From positions 107,160,917 through 107,224,916 of the forward strand of contig NC_060254.1 in the NCBI RefSeq assembly GCF_921293095.1: a DNA stretch of 64,000 bases, read 5' to 3'. Made by a program: the position numbers and the translations under genes. This DNA comes from Ischnura elegans (taxonomy: Eukaryota; Arthropoda; Insecta; Odonata; Coenagrionidae). Within the stretch, counting starts at the first letter, position 1. Each line of letters opens with the position of its first letter. The notes below the pieces were generated by a model. That model saw only the letters and a list, made by a program, of their open reading frames with translations. It made no database searches and had not been told where the DNA came from. Below, one piece after another: positions 1 through 10,504 of the stretch.

Positions 1-747
1 TAGAAAGTAAACGTCCTTCAATTCGTTTTCATAAATGACATAATTTCAGCTGCACAGCCAACCTCTAAGAATATGCCCTCTCCTTATATATCATAAAATA
101 TTTAATTGCAGAATCAAATCAATTTTTGCGCACAAATTGAGGCGACTCTGTGATTGCAGAGTTTTAGCAGAATCTGAATATCAGCACCTTCACAAAATAA
201 TTAAATTTTTAAACTTAAATTATTTACTTTCACTCTAAGTCAAATGTTTTGGGAGAAGTGTTATATTGCAGTGCCCTGTATTATCCGTGGCACATAACTT
301 GTTTAAGAATGTAAATATCCTTGTGAATCCCAAATGGTGCGAATGACCCAAATTTTTTATGCAACTATAGGCGCTACACAACAACTTTATTTGCGTAACT
401 GGGCTTACTAATACCCATGCCTATAAAAAAATCATATTCCACTAACCACAGCAATGCCGCGCATCAAAATTACAATCCATTAACAGGATAATGGTAGATA
501 GTTAATATGACTGTGGGCAGAAATAACTATCCTACTTGTAAATAGCTAATTTCAATAGGTTTTGTTTTTTTGCCAAAAAACTACTACACGATTAATGATA
601 CGAAAATATTCAATTCTACAAAAAACTGTGCACTTTCGAGTCGTGGCGCTTTGAGTTCATCCACCTCGGTTGGCTGGGTCTTTGCGTCCACAGCGCATCT
701 ACACGGCGAGAACACACCCACCTCTTCAGTGTGACTGGTTGCCCAAT
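1..747. other. Intergenic sequence, no gene seen
   Basis: AT-rich sequence with short chance ORFs only. The last 110 bases are richer in GC. I see no splice-bounded coding segment, RNA gene or repeat before the MITE that follows. Confidence 0.5.
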
Positions 748-1479
748 AGCGTGGTTTCCTATTATTTTTTTAATTTCCTGAATCGAAATATTATTCCTCC
801 TGGAATACGTATTTCACGATTTTAGATTTTTAAATGGCGATATCTATTTTTCGCGATTAAATGAAAAGTGAAAATTTTCAAGCGCGCGAAAACGCAACGG
901 CTAAGTAGGAATGATGGGAAAACTCCGTGTGACGTCGTTCTGGTTCCGCTTCCGCAAGTGAGGTGACCTTGGGGCGAGGCTTTAAGCGCTGATGCGACGC
1001 AGAATGCTAGCAGGTAGCAGAGTACCCTGCTAGCTGGTAGCGCTTGGCTTAAATAAGGATTATTATTCCCCTATCAAACGAAGGAAACTTTCCGATCATA
1101 GGCAGTTGTAATTGGTGATTATTAAGACATGTTTCCTTGAGCTCTGTGCCTCATGCCCTGGGGAAGAGGGGGTCAAATTGTGACCTCGCCTGGGCCTGGT
1201 AAAATAAACAGCAAAGTCAAGCCATGCATGCATTGGCAATCTCAGACGATGTAAAACTCCCGTCTACTCGTATAGAAACTAGGTCACTGTGACGTCACGT
1301 GGAGCGGCATCGCATGGGCGCCAATCTGGCCTTTTTCAAATGAGGATAAAATTGACCATTGCCATTCGTTTAAACTGGGATTTCTAAGACCAAATAATTT
1401 GAATATTATGAATACACTAATGGTGGGTAACGAATCGCAATCAATGCCTTTCGTTTTCTTTTAAGAAGGAAACTACCCT
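748..1479 (-). mobile_element. AGGGT-ended MITE, copy 1 (ISL2EU/PHIS-like)
   Basis: A non-autonomous DNA element. It is reverse-oriented relative to the copies at 26870 and 63703, with which it shares near-continuous similarity. The left end reads AGCGTGGTTTCCT and the right end is the complement of AGGGTAGTTTCCTTC, so the terminal inverted repeats are about 13 bp. The dinucleotide AT flanks both ends (746-747 and 1480-1481), as in the other complete copies. The interior holds a GCTAGC-rich imperfect inverted repeat (about 1005-1045) and a perfect TGACGTCA at 1290-1297. This copy carries about 70 bp of extra sequence near 1153-1225 that the 52419 copy lacks. It has no transposase ORF. The PHIS/ISL2EU assignment rests on the AT duplication and GGG-type ends and is an inference. 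Confidence 0.82.
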
Positions 1480-1481
1480 AT

Positions 1482-3551
1482 TGCGTAAAAGGGAAAAGAG
1501 CAAAACAAATGCTAGAGACCAGTGAGACTTTTATATTGCCAATGGAGAAAATGCTGTGATCTAGTGAACGATCTTCTTAAGCCTTCAAAGTCAAGCCAAG
1601 TGTCGCCAAGTTGAGTCCATTTGTTGTGAGCGAGGCTAAGCCAGATCGGCAAAAACTCCTGAAAAACTGGAATGAGTGATAATTCCTCGTTCATTCATGT
1701 GACGACCTTAGACCTCATCCGAATTCATGACGCCATTTACTCAAAATAAAAGTACGTAGAAAACCGCAGTCTATTATACGCTGGCAAAGTTCTTAAGCAT
1801 GGTTTTCATGGCAGTAACAACACAAATGTGTGTGATTCAACCCATATGTTTTTAGTTTAACACTATTCCCAACTATTTGAGAAGACCATGGTACCTTTTA
1901 CATTTTATTTAAGTAACTTGCCTTCGACCACATTAATTATTCATCAAAAAGTAGTGCAATGACGAACCAAAATTCTATTTCATCGGGAGACTAAACAAGT
2001 ATGTAAGTTTTTTCAGAACGATCTGAATATTTTTTGGTATTAGCCAACATTCTTCCAATATCTAGGAAAGCATCGCCTTTATATCCATCGTAAAATCATG
2101 ATTATTTTAATGCAATTTCAATATTATGTTGCCTTAGTCGATGAAGGACTACTGATCTCTTGTAACTGAACTCATATTTCAGAAACTTCACGAAAATGAC
2201 AGATTTTTTTAGGGCAAACCTACTTCACAATTTTTTAAAGACTCTTTCAAAATTATAAGACTCGTATTATGAGGTGGTTCATGTGATCAACTCTCATCCA
2301 ACTCAAGAGTTCATTGATAGCGAAATTTAAATGAGGAATATTTTTAAATCGTTTCCATTCGACATCATCTCCAAGGTTAGTATTTTCAATATCTATCGAT
2401 CGATCGGTTTCTCCACTGGGTACCCGTTGACATACCGTATCACATCATCCGATGAGTCCACAATACAAGTGCACCAAATGGGATCGCCACACATCCAAAA
2501 TTCAGCGCTTTTAAAAAAGGCTCTCAAGAGCGAGTGAAAGTAACTGAGTCAACCCAAAGTCATTGTGTTTTGGTCCACGAATTAGCGATACTTTCCGAAA
2601 GATTACAATACGTATTTCGTCAACACAGCTCAACTTCGAGTAATTGCTACATATAGGTAGGTTTAAATTGAGCGTGAAGCCCACCCAACTGTAATCTATG
2701 AGTCTCATTGCCAATTGAGATTACGTCGAATTAGTCAACAGGGTGTTTCCCGGGAAATACGAGTCTGTCGGTCAGTCAAGCCGAGGCTGGCTACATTTGA
2801 CGAAAAGGTTTGAAATTGAGTGATGTATGCGACCTCAAGTGCTTTCAACAAATCTGATTCCGTGAATCGGCGAACGATTGTGAAAGATTCGTGACTCTGT
2901 GAGGGCCCAATCACAAAAACACTTTCGTCTCTTATATGACGAAAGCAGGGTTAGGGGGGGGACTGTTCTCGGAGTTTTAATAAGCGTGAAAACAATACTG
3001 CCCATGATTCGTACGATTTATAACCGAGTCTTATTTATTCTTCAAAACAAAGTACTGCTATATCATGGCCCTCCATTTGTCCCTCCCCAAGCTACTTCCT
3101 TCACTTTCCATGTGTTCATTTTCCTCGTGTCCTCTTCATCGGACACTAGAGTCCAGAGCTATCGCCCACAACTATAGAAACGATGATAAGAAAGTCTTGG
3201 CCACCTAGAGGCCTTTCCCTGAATAATTATTATCATGTAATAATTTTTTCTAATAATATGACCCATCTACATGAACTTCTCTAGTGTATTGTGATATATA
3301 GTTCCCATTCTTCTCAGATTTTTTTAACACCAAAGTTTTCTCACTATATGTCCATTTGATATTCAAAACCCGTCGCCAGTACACGGTGTTGAAGTCTTCA
3401 AGTCGTTTTTGGTCAAATACATTGTTGAAAGATTCGATTCTAACAAGAAATTATGAATCAGCCATCAATAGAAAATTTGTAGTCGGCAGTAAGGAGCAAT
3501 AAAATTCAATAACGTAATTTTAGACGAATAAACTCATAGCGAATGTTCTTC
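1482..3551. other. Intergenic sequence, no gene seen
   Basis: AT-rich single-copy-looking sequence. ORFs are under 100 codons, with low-complexity or unrecognisable translations. A short G run occurs near 2956. No repeat or RNA gene was recognised. Confidence 0.45.
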
Positions 3552-3660
3552 ACCCACCCAAAGCCGGGTTCAAATCCCGGGTAAGTCAAATGTATTTGCC
3601 TAGCGAGCTTGATCCTTGGTGTAGTATACCCTGAATGAGCCTTCAATATATGCAATATAA
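3552..3660 (+). repeat. tRNA-derived SINE fragment (B-box region)
   Basis: Contains GGTTCAAATCC at 3567-3577, a good match to the RNA polymerase III B box (GGTTCRANTCC). It sits in a T-arm-like context (CCGGG before, CCCGG after) followed by GTAAG, as in the clearer SINE at 23784-23966. There is no convincing A box upstream, so this is a 5'-truncated SINE or tRNA pseudogene, not a functional tRNA gene. The 3' boundary is uncertain. Confidence 0.45.
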
Positions 3661-4420
3661 ATTACTTGAGAAATTAAAATAAGCAATTCATATGATCAGG
3701 TTTAACAGCATTTCAAACGTATTTACTGAGATAAATGAAAATGAAAAGTCCGTTAGCTTCACGAACGGAATAAAAATATTGACCATCTATAATCCATGAT
3801 GCTAACAACTTTCACTAGGAAAGAAGCTGAAAAACAGACGGAGATAATAAATAGTAGAAACATACGAAAATTTCTTCATCACCACTGGGCTACCCTATTA
3901 TTTCAGGGCTAGTCCAACTCTGGGACAGTAAAAGAAGTTACCGCCTCGGATATGGTGACCCCATCATACAAAAAGATTAGCCTAATTTATAGGAAACTGG
4001 AAGAGTTCCACCATAGACTTAAACTTCAGAGCACCCGTGATGATGCGCTGAATGCCAATGCGATATGGAATCATATAATTAATTAATTAATAATAATAAA
4101 GCCACCAACGATGGTGTCTATATTCAAAGTTGAAGAAAACTGCAACACTCTAATGCATGAACACAAAAAATATCTTGCTACGGAACGTAATATCTACTGC
4201 CTATAAAAATTTTCATTGGCGTTTTCATACGCTCATTCAACTTGTAAACTCCGGGTTGAAATTTTTAAAATTACGACCCCGCTGAAAACAGAGATAGTTT
4301 TCCTAGGAGATTGATTGATGGGGGTCGGTGGGCTTCAGAATAAAGATGAGTGAATGTCTGAGAACCAGCATGGATGGTGGAATATAAACAGATCCGATTG
4401 GAGCGCATGCAAAATGAACA
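3661..4420. other. Intergenic sequence, no gene seen
   Basis: AT-rich. A short (TAAT/TAA)n run lies near 4078-4100. No coding or RNA gene was recognised. Confidence 0.45.
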
Positions 4421-4430
4421 GAGAGGGAGA

Positions 4431-4492
<62 letters not shown>
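4421..4492. repeat. (GA)n microsatellite
   Basis: About 70 bp of nearly perfect GA dinucleotide repeat, starting with GAGAGGGAGAGAGG and pure from about 4436 to 4490. The long Leu/Ser translations on the minus strand here are artefacts of this repeat. GA tracts can bind GAGA-factor proteins in insects, but nothing here shows a promoter. Confidence 0.97.
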
Positions 4493-4495
<3 letters not shown>

Positions 4496-4984
4496 GGTGA
4501 AGGAAGGCGAATATTGGAATCCGTCCAGACACAACATCCACGATTCGTGATTCACCCTCGTGATTCGGTTCAAAAAATAGAAACACTCCACGTCTCAAGA
4601 AAAAAAAACTGGCGCAATGTGGATTTAAAAAACGCTTTCATTTTCGACTCATTTGAGATTGGTGTGTAGACATCTAAAGAGTAGAGATGGGTCAAAAAGA
4701 ACCGAACTGCCAAAACGAACTGTTCACTGAAATGAACCGGTTCGAAAATGAACCGTTCTCTAAAACACCCTGTTCACTGTTCATGTCGGCACTGCACAAT
4801 TGCGGCATACTCGGTACAGTAGGTATGATCATCAAGAGGCATTTTGAACTGCAGCTTACTCGAGCAAGTGCGTTGTGGGTACAACAGATGGCGGTTACGA
4901 CGGAGGCCATCCAAGGCCGCCGAAGTGCGTCGTAGACGACCGAGCCCCTCCCCTTCTTTCTCTACTATTCCCCTCCGATAGCCA

Positions 4985-5165
4985 CTGAACGGTTCGTTCT
5001 AACTAATATTTGAACTGATATTTAAAATATTAGTTCTTTTGAACCGTTCGAAATGACTAATATTTGAACTGATATTTAAAATATTAGTTCTTTAGAACCG
5101 TTCTAAATAACTAATATTTGAACTGATATTTAAAATATCAGTTCTTTGGAACCGTTCGAAATATT
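4985..5165. repeat. 54-bp tandem array inside the hAT element
   Basis: Three units, with ACTAATATTTGAACTGATAT recurring at exactly 54-bp spacing (CTAAT at 5003, 5057 and 5111). Each unit contains the palindrome-like pair ACTAATATTTGAACTG / ATTTAAAATATTAGTTC and a GAACCGTTC core. It lies in the left-central part of the element. Confidence 0.93.
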
Positions 5166-5248
5166 AGATCAAATATTAGTTTCCTCGGGGCGTTCAGTTG
5201 GGAAATCGCGTTCATTTTGATTTCGTATTTTGAACATTTGTGGATCTG

Positions 5249-5730
5249 TGGATGCATCTCCAAAAATATTGTTTAAAACGCGATTCATGAACTTAGGAAA
5301 CGATTGAACTCATGATTGTGGAACATTTTTTTCGGTCCCCTTACCAAGATGATCTTTGGACTTAGTTTTTGGCGCTTACGATGAAATTTTTTAATGTGGA
5401 TGCATCTCCAAAAATATTGTTTAAAACGCGATTCATGAACTAAGGAAACGATTGAACTCATGATTGTGGAACATTTTTTCTGTCCCTTTACGAAATTGAT
5501 ATTTGGACTTAGTTTTTGGCGCCTACGATGAAATTTTTTAATGTGGATGCATCTCCAAAAATATTGTTTAAAACGCGATTCATGAACTAAGGAAACGATT
5601 GAACTCATGATTGTGGAACATTTTTTTCGGTCCCCTTACCAAGATGATCTTTGGACTTAGTTTTTGGCGCTTACGATGAAATTTTTTAATGTGGATGCAT
5701 ATCCAAAAATATTGTTTAAAACGCGATTCT
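5249..5730. repeat. 148-bp tandem array inside the hAT element
   Basis: TGCATCTCCAAAAATATTG recurs at 5253, 5401, 5548 and 5696, giving a 147-148 bp period and just over three units. The repeating minus-strand ORF translations here are by-products of the array and do not indicate a gene. The third unit matches the first more closely than the second (same CCCCTTACCAAGATGATC segment), which suggests recent unequal exchange. Confidence 0.93.
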
Positions 5731-5937
5731 TGCTCGAAATTACCATAACACTCTCCACAAACCTTACGATACCACACTAAGCTTTCATGTACTCTAAACG
5801 CATGATAAACAATATTTTCTACCGAATGACCCTACCTGTTCACTATGAACCGATATTTTGAACTGTTCTTTTTACTGAACAGGATCAAAGTGAACGGTTC
5901 ATAAAAATGAACAGTTTAACCCACCTCTACTAAAGAG

Positions 5938-6326
5938 TGTTTATAATGCAAAGAATGACGGGAAGGATCCCAGCGGACTCAACACGTTCAAATACACTAT
6001 TACTATTTTCCATCTCGCAGTTAGTAGGCCAATTTTGGGGCATGACACCTTCCTGAATTTTTTTTAGATTGAATTCAATCAAATTTCAAGCGAGTGAAGT
6101 TGAGCGAGCTCAGCTGTTGAACAGAAATTTTATCCGTGAGAGAACTATCATTAGCGTATGCTTTTAAATGTCAGAAATATCATATGAATAGGAAGGAAAT
6201 CGAACATAATATTTCTATCTCCTTTATAGCAATACAAAATATTAGCATACAACGCATCAATAATGTATATCTTTATATGCCGGAGGACAATATAAGGTGC
6301 CACTTAATAAAAACAGTGCATAGTAT
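5938..6326. other. Intergenic sequence, no gene seen
   Basis: AT-rich sequence between two hAT-type elements. Only short chance ORFs. Confidence 0.45.
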
Positions 6327-6529
6327 CAGTGGTGTCACGGTGCCAGAACGCGCCGGAACACTGTTCCGGCGTTGGCCAAGAGAAGCCATAACAGACTAAT
6401 AACACTTGTCAGTCAATTTTGGTGCCCCAAAATTTCTTAAAAATACCAAATATCTTATGTATTCGTAACCAATATAAAAAAATTTGGTGAGTCCGTGACG
6501 GCACTGCAAATTTTACGATGATACCACTG
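6327..6529. mobile_element. Short hAT-type MITE, 203 bp
   Basis: Ends CAGTGGTGTCAC and GATACCACTG form imperfect inverted repeats. The flanks CATAGTAT (6319-6326) and CATAGTAC (6530-6537) match at 7 of 8 positions, consistent with an aged 8-bp target duplication. The interior carries a GC palindrome (GCCGGAACACTGTTCCGGC). No coding capacity. Confidence 0.8.
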
Positions 6530-6537
6530 CATAGTAC

Positions 6538-8049
6538 CACTCTATATCACTAGTTCTGTAGTGATATATCAAGGCATCGCTCAGCACCAGTAACAGACTA
6601 AATCAGCAGCTACACATTCCCTCTGTGACTAGGAAGCATTAACGTAGTGCCAGGACACCTGCTTAGACAACGAAAAAGAATTAAAAATGGACAGATATAC
6701 ACATTTGTCACGCCTGTCCCTTTTCTGGTGATAGGAATATGACAAAAATAATTATTTATTAAGTTGTCAGCTTGAGGAAACCTCTCCGTCTTCTGTAATA
6801 TATTTATCCATCCATCGCTGGTGTAGACTTCGGACGTGCCGAAATATAGACCCTCGAAGTGAGAGGCGGCTCATAGCCAGCGGAATGAACTGGCCCCACC
6901 TGCTCTCAATGTACGGAACCCACACGCCTGTAGCTTACTATGGGGTGAGCACTACCCTCACCTTTCTAAACAAAACGATGGCTTATTACATTAACCCCCC
7001 ACCCAGAAGCGTATTCGCTAATGTTTTTAAGGAAAATAATATTTTTTCAAGCAAATAATTCTAAAAACTAATAAAGAGCTGTTACAGTTTCCTTAAAATG
7101 TTAGTTTCATGTACCTTTTTTCCATGCTTAAATCTTAACTACAACTTGAACAACCATGGCTTGCCCCCCCCCCCCCCCTAGTTTAGATCCTGGGTACGCC
7201 CTTGGCTCAAACCGACTTTGGCTATAACCGAAGCTGCCCGTTACCTTTTAGCCATGTGCCGCTGTGCGTGGTAGCGCTGATAATCCTATCGATCTTATGA
7301 AAAGAAATACCCTAGACCGGAGATCGAACGAAAAAATGTTCGATTTAGGTATTGAACATTGTCTGACCATTACACAAGTTGCAATGAATTTTTAATTCGA
7401 TGCAACTTTAAAAAGCGATTTACAAATTTAAAAAAGCGATTACATTCCAATCACGTGACTACACTTTGTTTCGAAGACGCAGAGGTCAATAATACGCAAG
7501 CTTCAAACCTCGCGTGCGCCTGGCACACGGATGTCTTGGCACGCGTCTGGACAGTTATCTGGCATCCAGTGAAGAAAGGAATACTTATGAATTTTCTCAA
7601 CACGTTGAAAAATTCACGAGATAAAATTGGAACGACCCGCTTTATGACTTCATAAAAGAACCTAATGCAAGTTTATGCAAATCGCTATGTATTTCGAACC
7701 ATAAATTAAGGTACTCACAAAATGTATCCCCTATCACTAAAATTACTGTTCATTATGCATCTCAAAATTAAGTTAAAGAATAATCAGGGGCTTACTGTTT
7801 TGTTCATCACTTTCCGTGACGTCTTTATGGTATGCTCTTTGCCATAATACAAATGAGGTCTGATATGCGAATACACGTGGCATCTATCAATCACTTTTTT
7901 AACATCAAGCTTGTTAAGGTATTAAGGTAACTTTCATTATGGAGCCTCCTCAATGATTACATATTTTCAAAAAATTTCCGGGGGTACGCGTATCCTACAA
8001 CCCCCCCCCCCCCCTCCTCGCTTCTCCCTCCTGAGACTAAGTTACCTCT
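6538..8049. other. Intergenic sequence with homopolymer tracts, no gene seen
   Basis: Contains poly-C runs near 7165-7178 and 8000-8015. The first is followed by CTGGGTACGCCCTTG, reminiscent of a MITE end, but no partner end or duplication was found. No gene was recognised. Confidence 0.45.
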
Positions 8050-8180
8050 TTCCGTAAATATGAACTCTGAGGGAAGATTACGCTATTATCCCTAAGGTAA
8101 CTTAGTCTAATGATCAAAATTTTTGGATCCAAAAATTATTAATTAATGTTAATATTATGATAAAGGTTGCCCGTTAGAGA
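8050..8180 (-). pseudogene. Nuclear mitochondrial insertion (16S rRNA fragment)
   Basis: The plus strand contains TATGAACTCT followed by ATTACGCTATTATCCCTAAG and GTAACTTAG. This is the complement of the highly conserved domain V region of animal mitochondrial large-subunit rRNA (sense: GGGATAACAGCGTAAT, then GAGTTCATA). One base in the core differs from the usual metazoan sequence (TTATCC preceded by A, not G). GATCA...GGATCC and GGTTGCCC follow in the order seen in arthropod 16S. Flanking DNA is nuclear-like and no other mitochondrial gene adjoins it, so this is a NUMT, not an organelle contig. The boundaries are approximate because the outer parts have diverged. Confidence 0.87.
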
Positions 8181-9289
8181 TAGAGATAAAAGTAACCTCA
8201 AATATAGAAATCGGTTAGTATCATTGGAAGCAGGGAAGTTCAACAGGATAGGGGAAATTTTTCCGCAAGCATTTGCGACACCTATTCTTGTAGTTGTTGC
8301 TAAATATAATATTTGTAGCCATAAAAATGCATAATTCAGCCATGAATTTCCAATTTACGTTATATTGCCTTTCCTTCTGATAACTGAATGTATCTTTCTA
8401 ATGATTTATATTTTCGGTCGAAGTGCTATTAGAAAAACAAATGCAGGTGACATCCGCATCCTCTCAAGTGAACTGTGTTGTTGTTTCGGAGTTCAGTAGT
8501 GAAATCGAAGAATGTCGGCATTTGCCAGCGTGTATCGCATCGTAATAGATATTCAAATTTTGGAGTATCGTAAGAAATACGTTACTGTTGCGCAGTTATT
8601 GACTGCCCTTCCAAGGGCTGTAAGATTTTCTGTTTTCCTCGATAAGTAGCCAGGTAAGTCACATTCATTTTTATTGCATCTACAGTCTTGTGTTGTGAAA
8701 TACTTTTCTCAATAACGTAGTTGTTGGATGTTTAAATTTGGGTAACTTAATCCAACTCTTTAGAAGAACAGTGACATTTCAGTTTATTTCCTCTCAATTG
8801 ATAAAAACATATCTTTCCCGTGAATTAAGTATAGGACTGTTAAGAATGATTAATCCAAATGTAGTTCATCTGCTTGAAGCGATTATTATTAAAATCCAAG
8901 GATCTCGAAAAAGGAATGCATAATTTTTACTATGCTTAGTTAACTTCCATCCTTCGCTCGTTACACTGTTTTTATGCTTCTATGTGCTTGCTCCAAACAT
9001 CCAAACTCGGTTGTTTGAAGTTACTATGTATTAGAACTAATGTTTAAATCTATTTAATTAAGTTAAATCATTTTTAATTAATGCCTTAATTTTCACTTAT
9101 CTACACCAAATTGTTTTGTTAGTGAAGTTAACTTTATGCATTTTTGTGTTGGTGTCATGTGAATCTTTCTTTAATTTTAACCTGGTATTGAAATACTCTT
9201 TGCAACAGTCTAAGATAATTTTCTTCTAAGAAATTACTGAGCTGTATTGCTAGTTCCTTTAAAAGTTTTGAATCATCGCCTCATCCATG
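8181..9289. other. Intergenic sequence; possible short exon end near 8650
   Basis: AT-rich. CCAG|GTAAGT at about 8649-8656 is a strong splice-donor match, preceded by about 170 bp of more balanced composition with a TTCAGTA initiator-like word near 8492. This could be a non-coding first exon or chance. Nothing else was recognised. Confidence 0.25.
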
Positions 9290-9297
9290 CTGCCATT

Positions 9298-9542
9298 CAG
9301 AGGGGTAACTAGGACTACGCTTTGGGGGGAGGGGATAGCCTGGGGTGGCGATTCCCCACATTCGTTGGGGAAATATTTTTAAAAATAGCACGCCTGGAAA
9401 TAAATTTCACATAATTTTCGCACAAAAAAATTGACTTTAAGCAGACGCAGTTATTAAATGTCAAAACTAGATAATTGTTTTTGTTTCTCTGAGGCTTTGG
9501 GGGGGATCTATCCCCCTTCCCACCCCCATAGTTACGCGTCTG
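9298..9542. mobile_element. hAT-type MITE, 245 bp (GGGTAACTA family)
   Basis: The ends CAGAGGGGTAACTAGG and ATAGTTACGCGTCTG form inverted repeats. The flanks CTGCCATT (9290-9297) and CTTCCATT (9543-9550) match at 7 of 8, an aged 8-bp duplication. G-rich (GGGGGGAGGGG) and C-rich (CCCCCTTCCCACCCCC) subterminal blocks face each other, as in the other CAGnGGCG-ended elements of this window. No ORF. Confidence 0.85.
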
Positions 9543-9550
9543 CTTCCATT

Positions 9551-9895
9551 TTTGTCTTACAGAACTGATTTTTGTGGATATCGTCTGAAAATTGTTTAAC
9601 AGTGCAATACTCAGTTATGGCCAATTCACTCAGCTAATTTTGTTTGAGGGTCCTAGCATTTCTCATAAAAATGCTATGGATCTACCCATTCGCTCCCGAG
9701 AATCAGTTATTTTGTGCGTACGAGTTTGCGGGCATTTTGAGTTGAAGCAAATAGACTTGAAATAATGGAATGGGAAGGGAGGTCGTGTTTTAGCGATTTG
9801 AATTTGGCGGCAGATGCCGATGCTGCTGCCATCTGAACTTATAGTAGTAAAACTCAAACTGTCAAAGAAGTTTTGCGTGGAGTTGGACATCTATG
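9551..9895. other. Intergenic sequence, no gene seen
   Basis: No coding or repeat structure recognised between the MITE and the foldback. Confidence 0.45.
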
Positions 9896-10003
9896 ATTGG
9901 AAGTAAGGAAATAAAACTTTGAAAGGTTCACTGTTATACAGTAGCATGTGTAACAGATACAATAACAGTGAACCTTACAAAGTTTTATTTCCTTACTTCC
10001 AAT
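9896..10003. repeat. Foldback: 41-bp arms, 26-bp loop
   Basis: ATTGGAAGTAAGGAAATAAA at 9896 onward is repeated as its complement ending at 10003. The 41-bp arms show one mismatch by eye (GAAAGG against the complement of CCTTAC). The loop is about 26 bp (9937-9962). This could be a very short foldback MITE or an inverted duplication. If transcribed, it would form a pre-miRNA-sized hairpin. Confidence 0.93.
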
Positions 10004-10325
10004 ATGGAGAGTTTTCACAAAGTAAAGCCAGAAGTTATTATTTATAGGTTAGTATCATATTTATAAATATACATATGTGACATTTTGTCTTAGCAGTATT
10101 ACTATTTTAATGTTAAAGAGAGATAAATTCACAAACTTACATGAAAATTAGTTATAAATGATGACAACTAAGGTGGCCGAGCAACAGGATTGATTTAAAC
10201 CTTAGAATTCAACGGGAAACAGCAAAACTTCCGCTTTCAGCTTTCCTTAGGCCCCTAGCGCCACACGTCTCATGAGCTGCGCATTCTTAAACCCAAACTA
10301 TTCTAAAACTAAGCGAGTAAAAAGG
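10004..10325. other. Intergenic sequence, no gene seen
   Basis: No feature recognised. Confidence 0.45.
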
Positions 10326-10333
10326 AACGTAAG

Positions 10334-10496
10334 CAGGGGCGGATCCAGGATTTTGTTCTAAGGGGGGGGGGGGGGGGGGCACAAGGATATCTCGTAATGC
10401 AAAACGAACGCAATGATAATGGTACCGCATTAAAAATCTTGCATATTTTTGAGGGTCAAGCGTGCCCCCGTGCCCCCCCCTCTGGATCAGACTATG
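10334..10496. mobile_element. Short hAT-type MITE, 163 bp, with poly-G
   Basis: Begins CAGGGGCGGATCCAGG, the same class of end as the element at 15017. The right end is degraded (CCCCTCTGGATCAG...). The flanks AACGTAAG (10326-10333) and AACTTAAG (10497-10504) match at 7 of 8. Poly-G (about 10363-10379) and poly-C-rich blocks lie subterminally. Confidence 0.7.
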
Positions 10497-10504
10497 AACT
10501 TAAG

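Larger units (their letters stand above)
4682..5929. mobile_element. Non-autonomous hAT element, 1248 bp, with 8-bp TSD
   Basis: The left terminus is TAGAGATGGGT and the right terminus is the complement, ACCCACCTCTA with one mismatch. A perfect 8-bp duplication CTAAAGAG flanks it (4674-4681 and 5930-5937). The 8-bp duplication and TAGAGRTGGG ends are hallmarks of the hAT superfamily. The subterminal regions are full of GAACCGTTC/GAACGGTTC words in both orientations. Such motifs in hAT elements typically serve as transposase-binding sites, which is an inference here. The interior holds two separate tandem arrays (4985-5165 and 5249-5730) and no transposase ORF. Confidence 0.93.

Noticed and set aside
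3567..3577. Functional tRNA gene at the B-box word
   Set aside because: No acceptor stem, A box or anticodon arm can be built upstream; interpreted as a SINE or tRNA fragment.
4271..4598. Two minus-strand ORFs with long Leu/Ser repeats
   Set aside because: They are translations of the (GA)n microsatellite; no domain and no sequence support beyond the repeat.
5285..5777. Minus-strand ORFs with repeated SRFKQYFWRCIHIKKFH blocks
   Set aside because: The repetition mirrors the 148-bp tandem array inside a hAT element. It is not a repeat protein: unit 2 is diverged and the frame depends on array phase.
6996..7212. Possible MITE from CAGAAGCGTATTC to CTGGGTACGCCCTTG with poly-C
   Set aside because: The ends pair poorly and the flanking octamers do not match.
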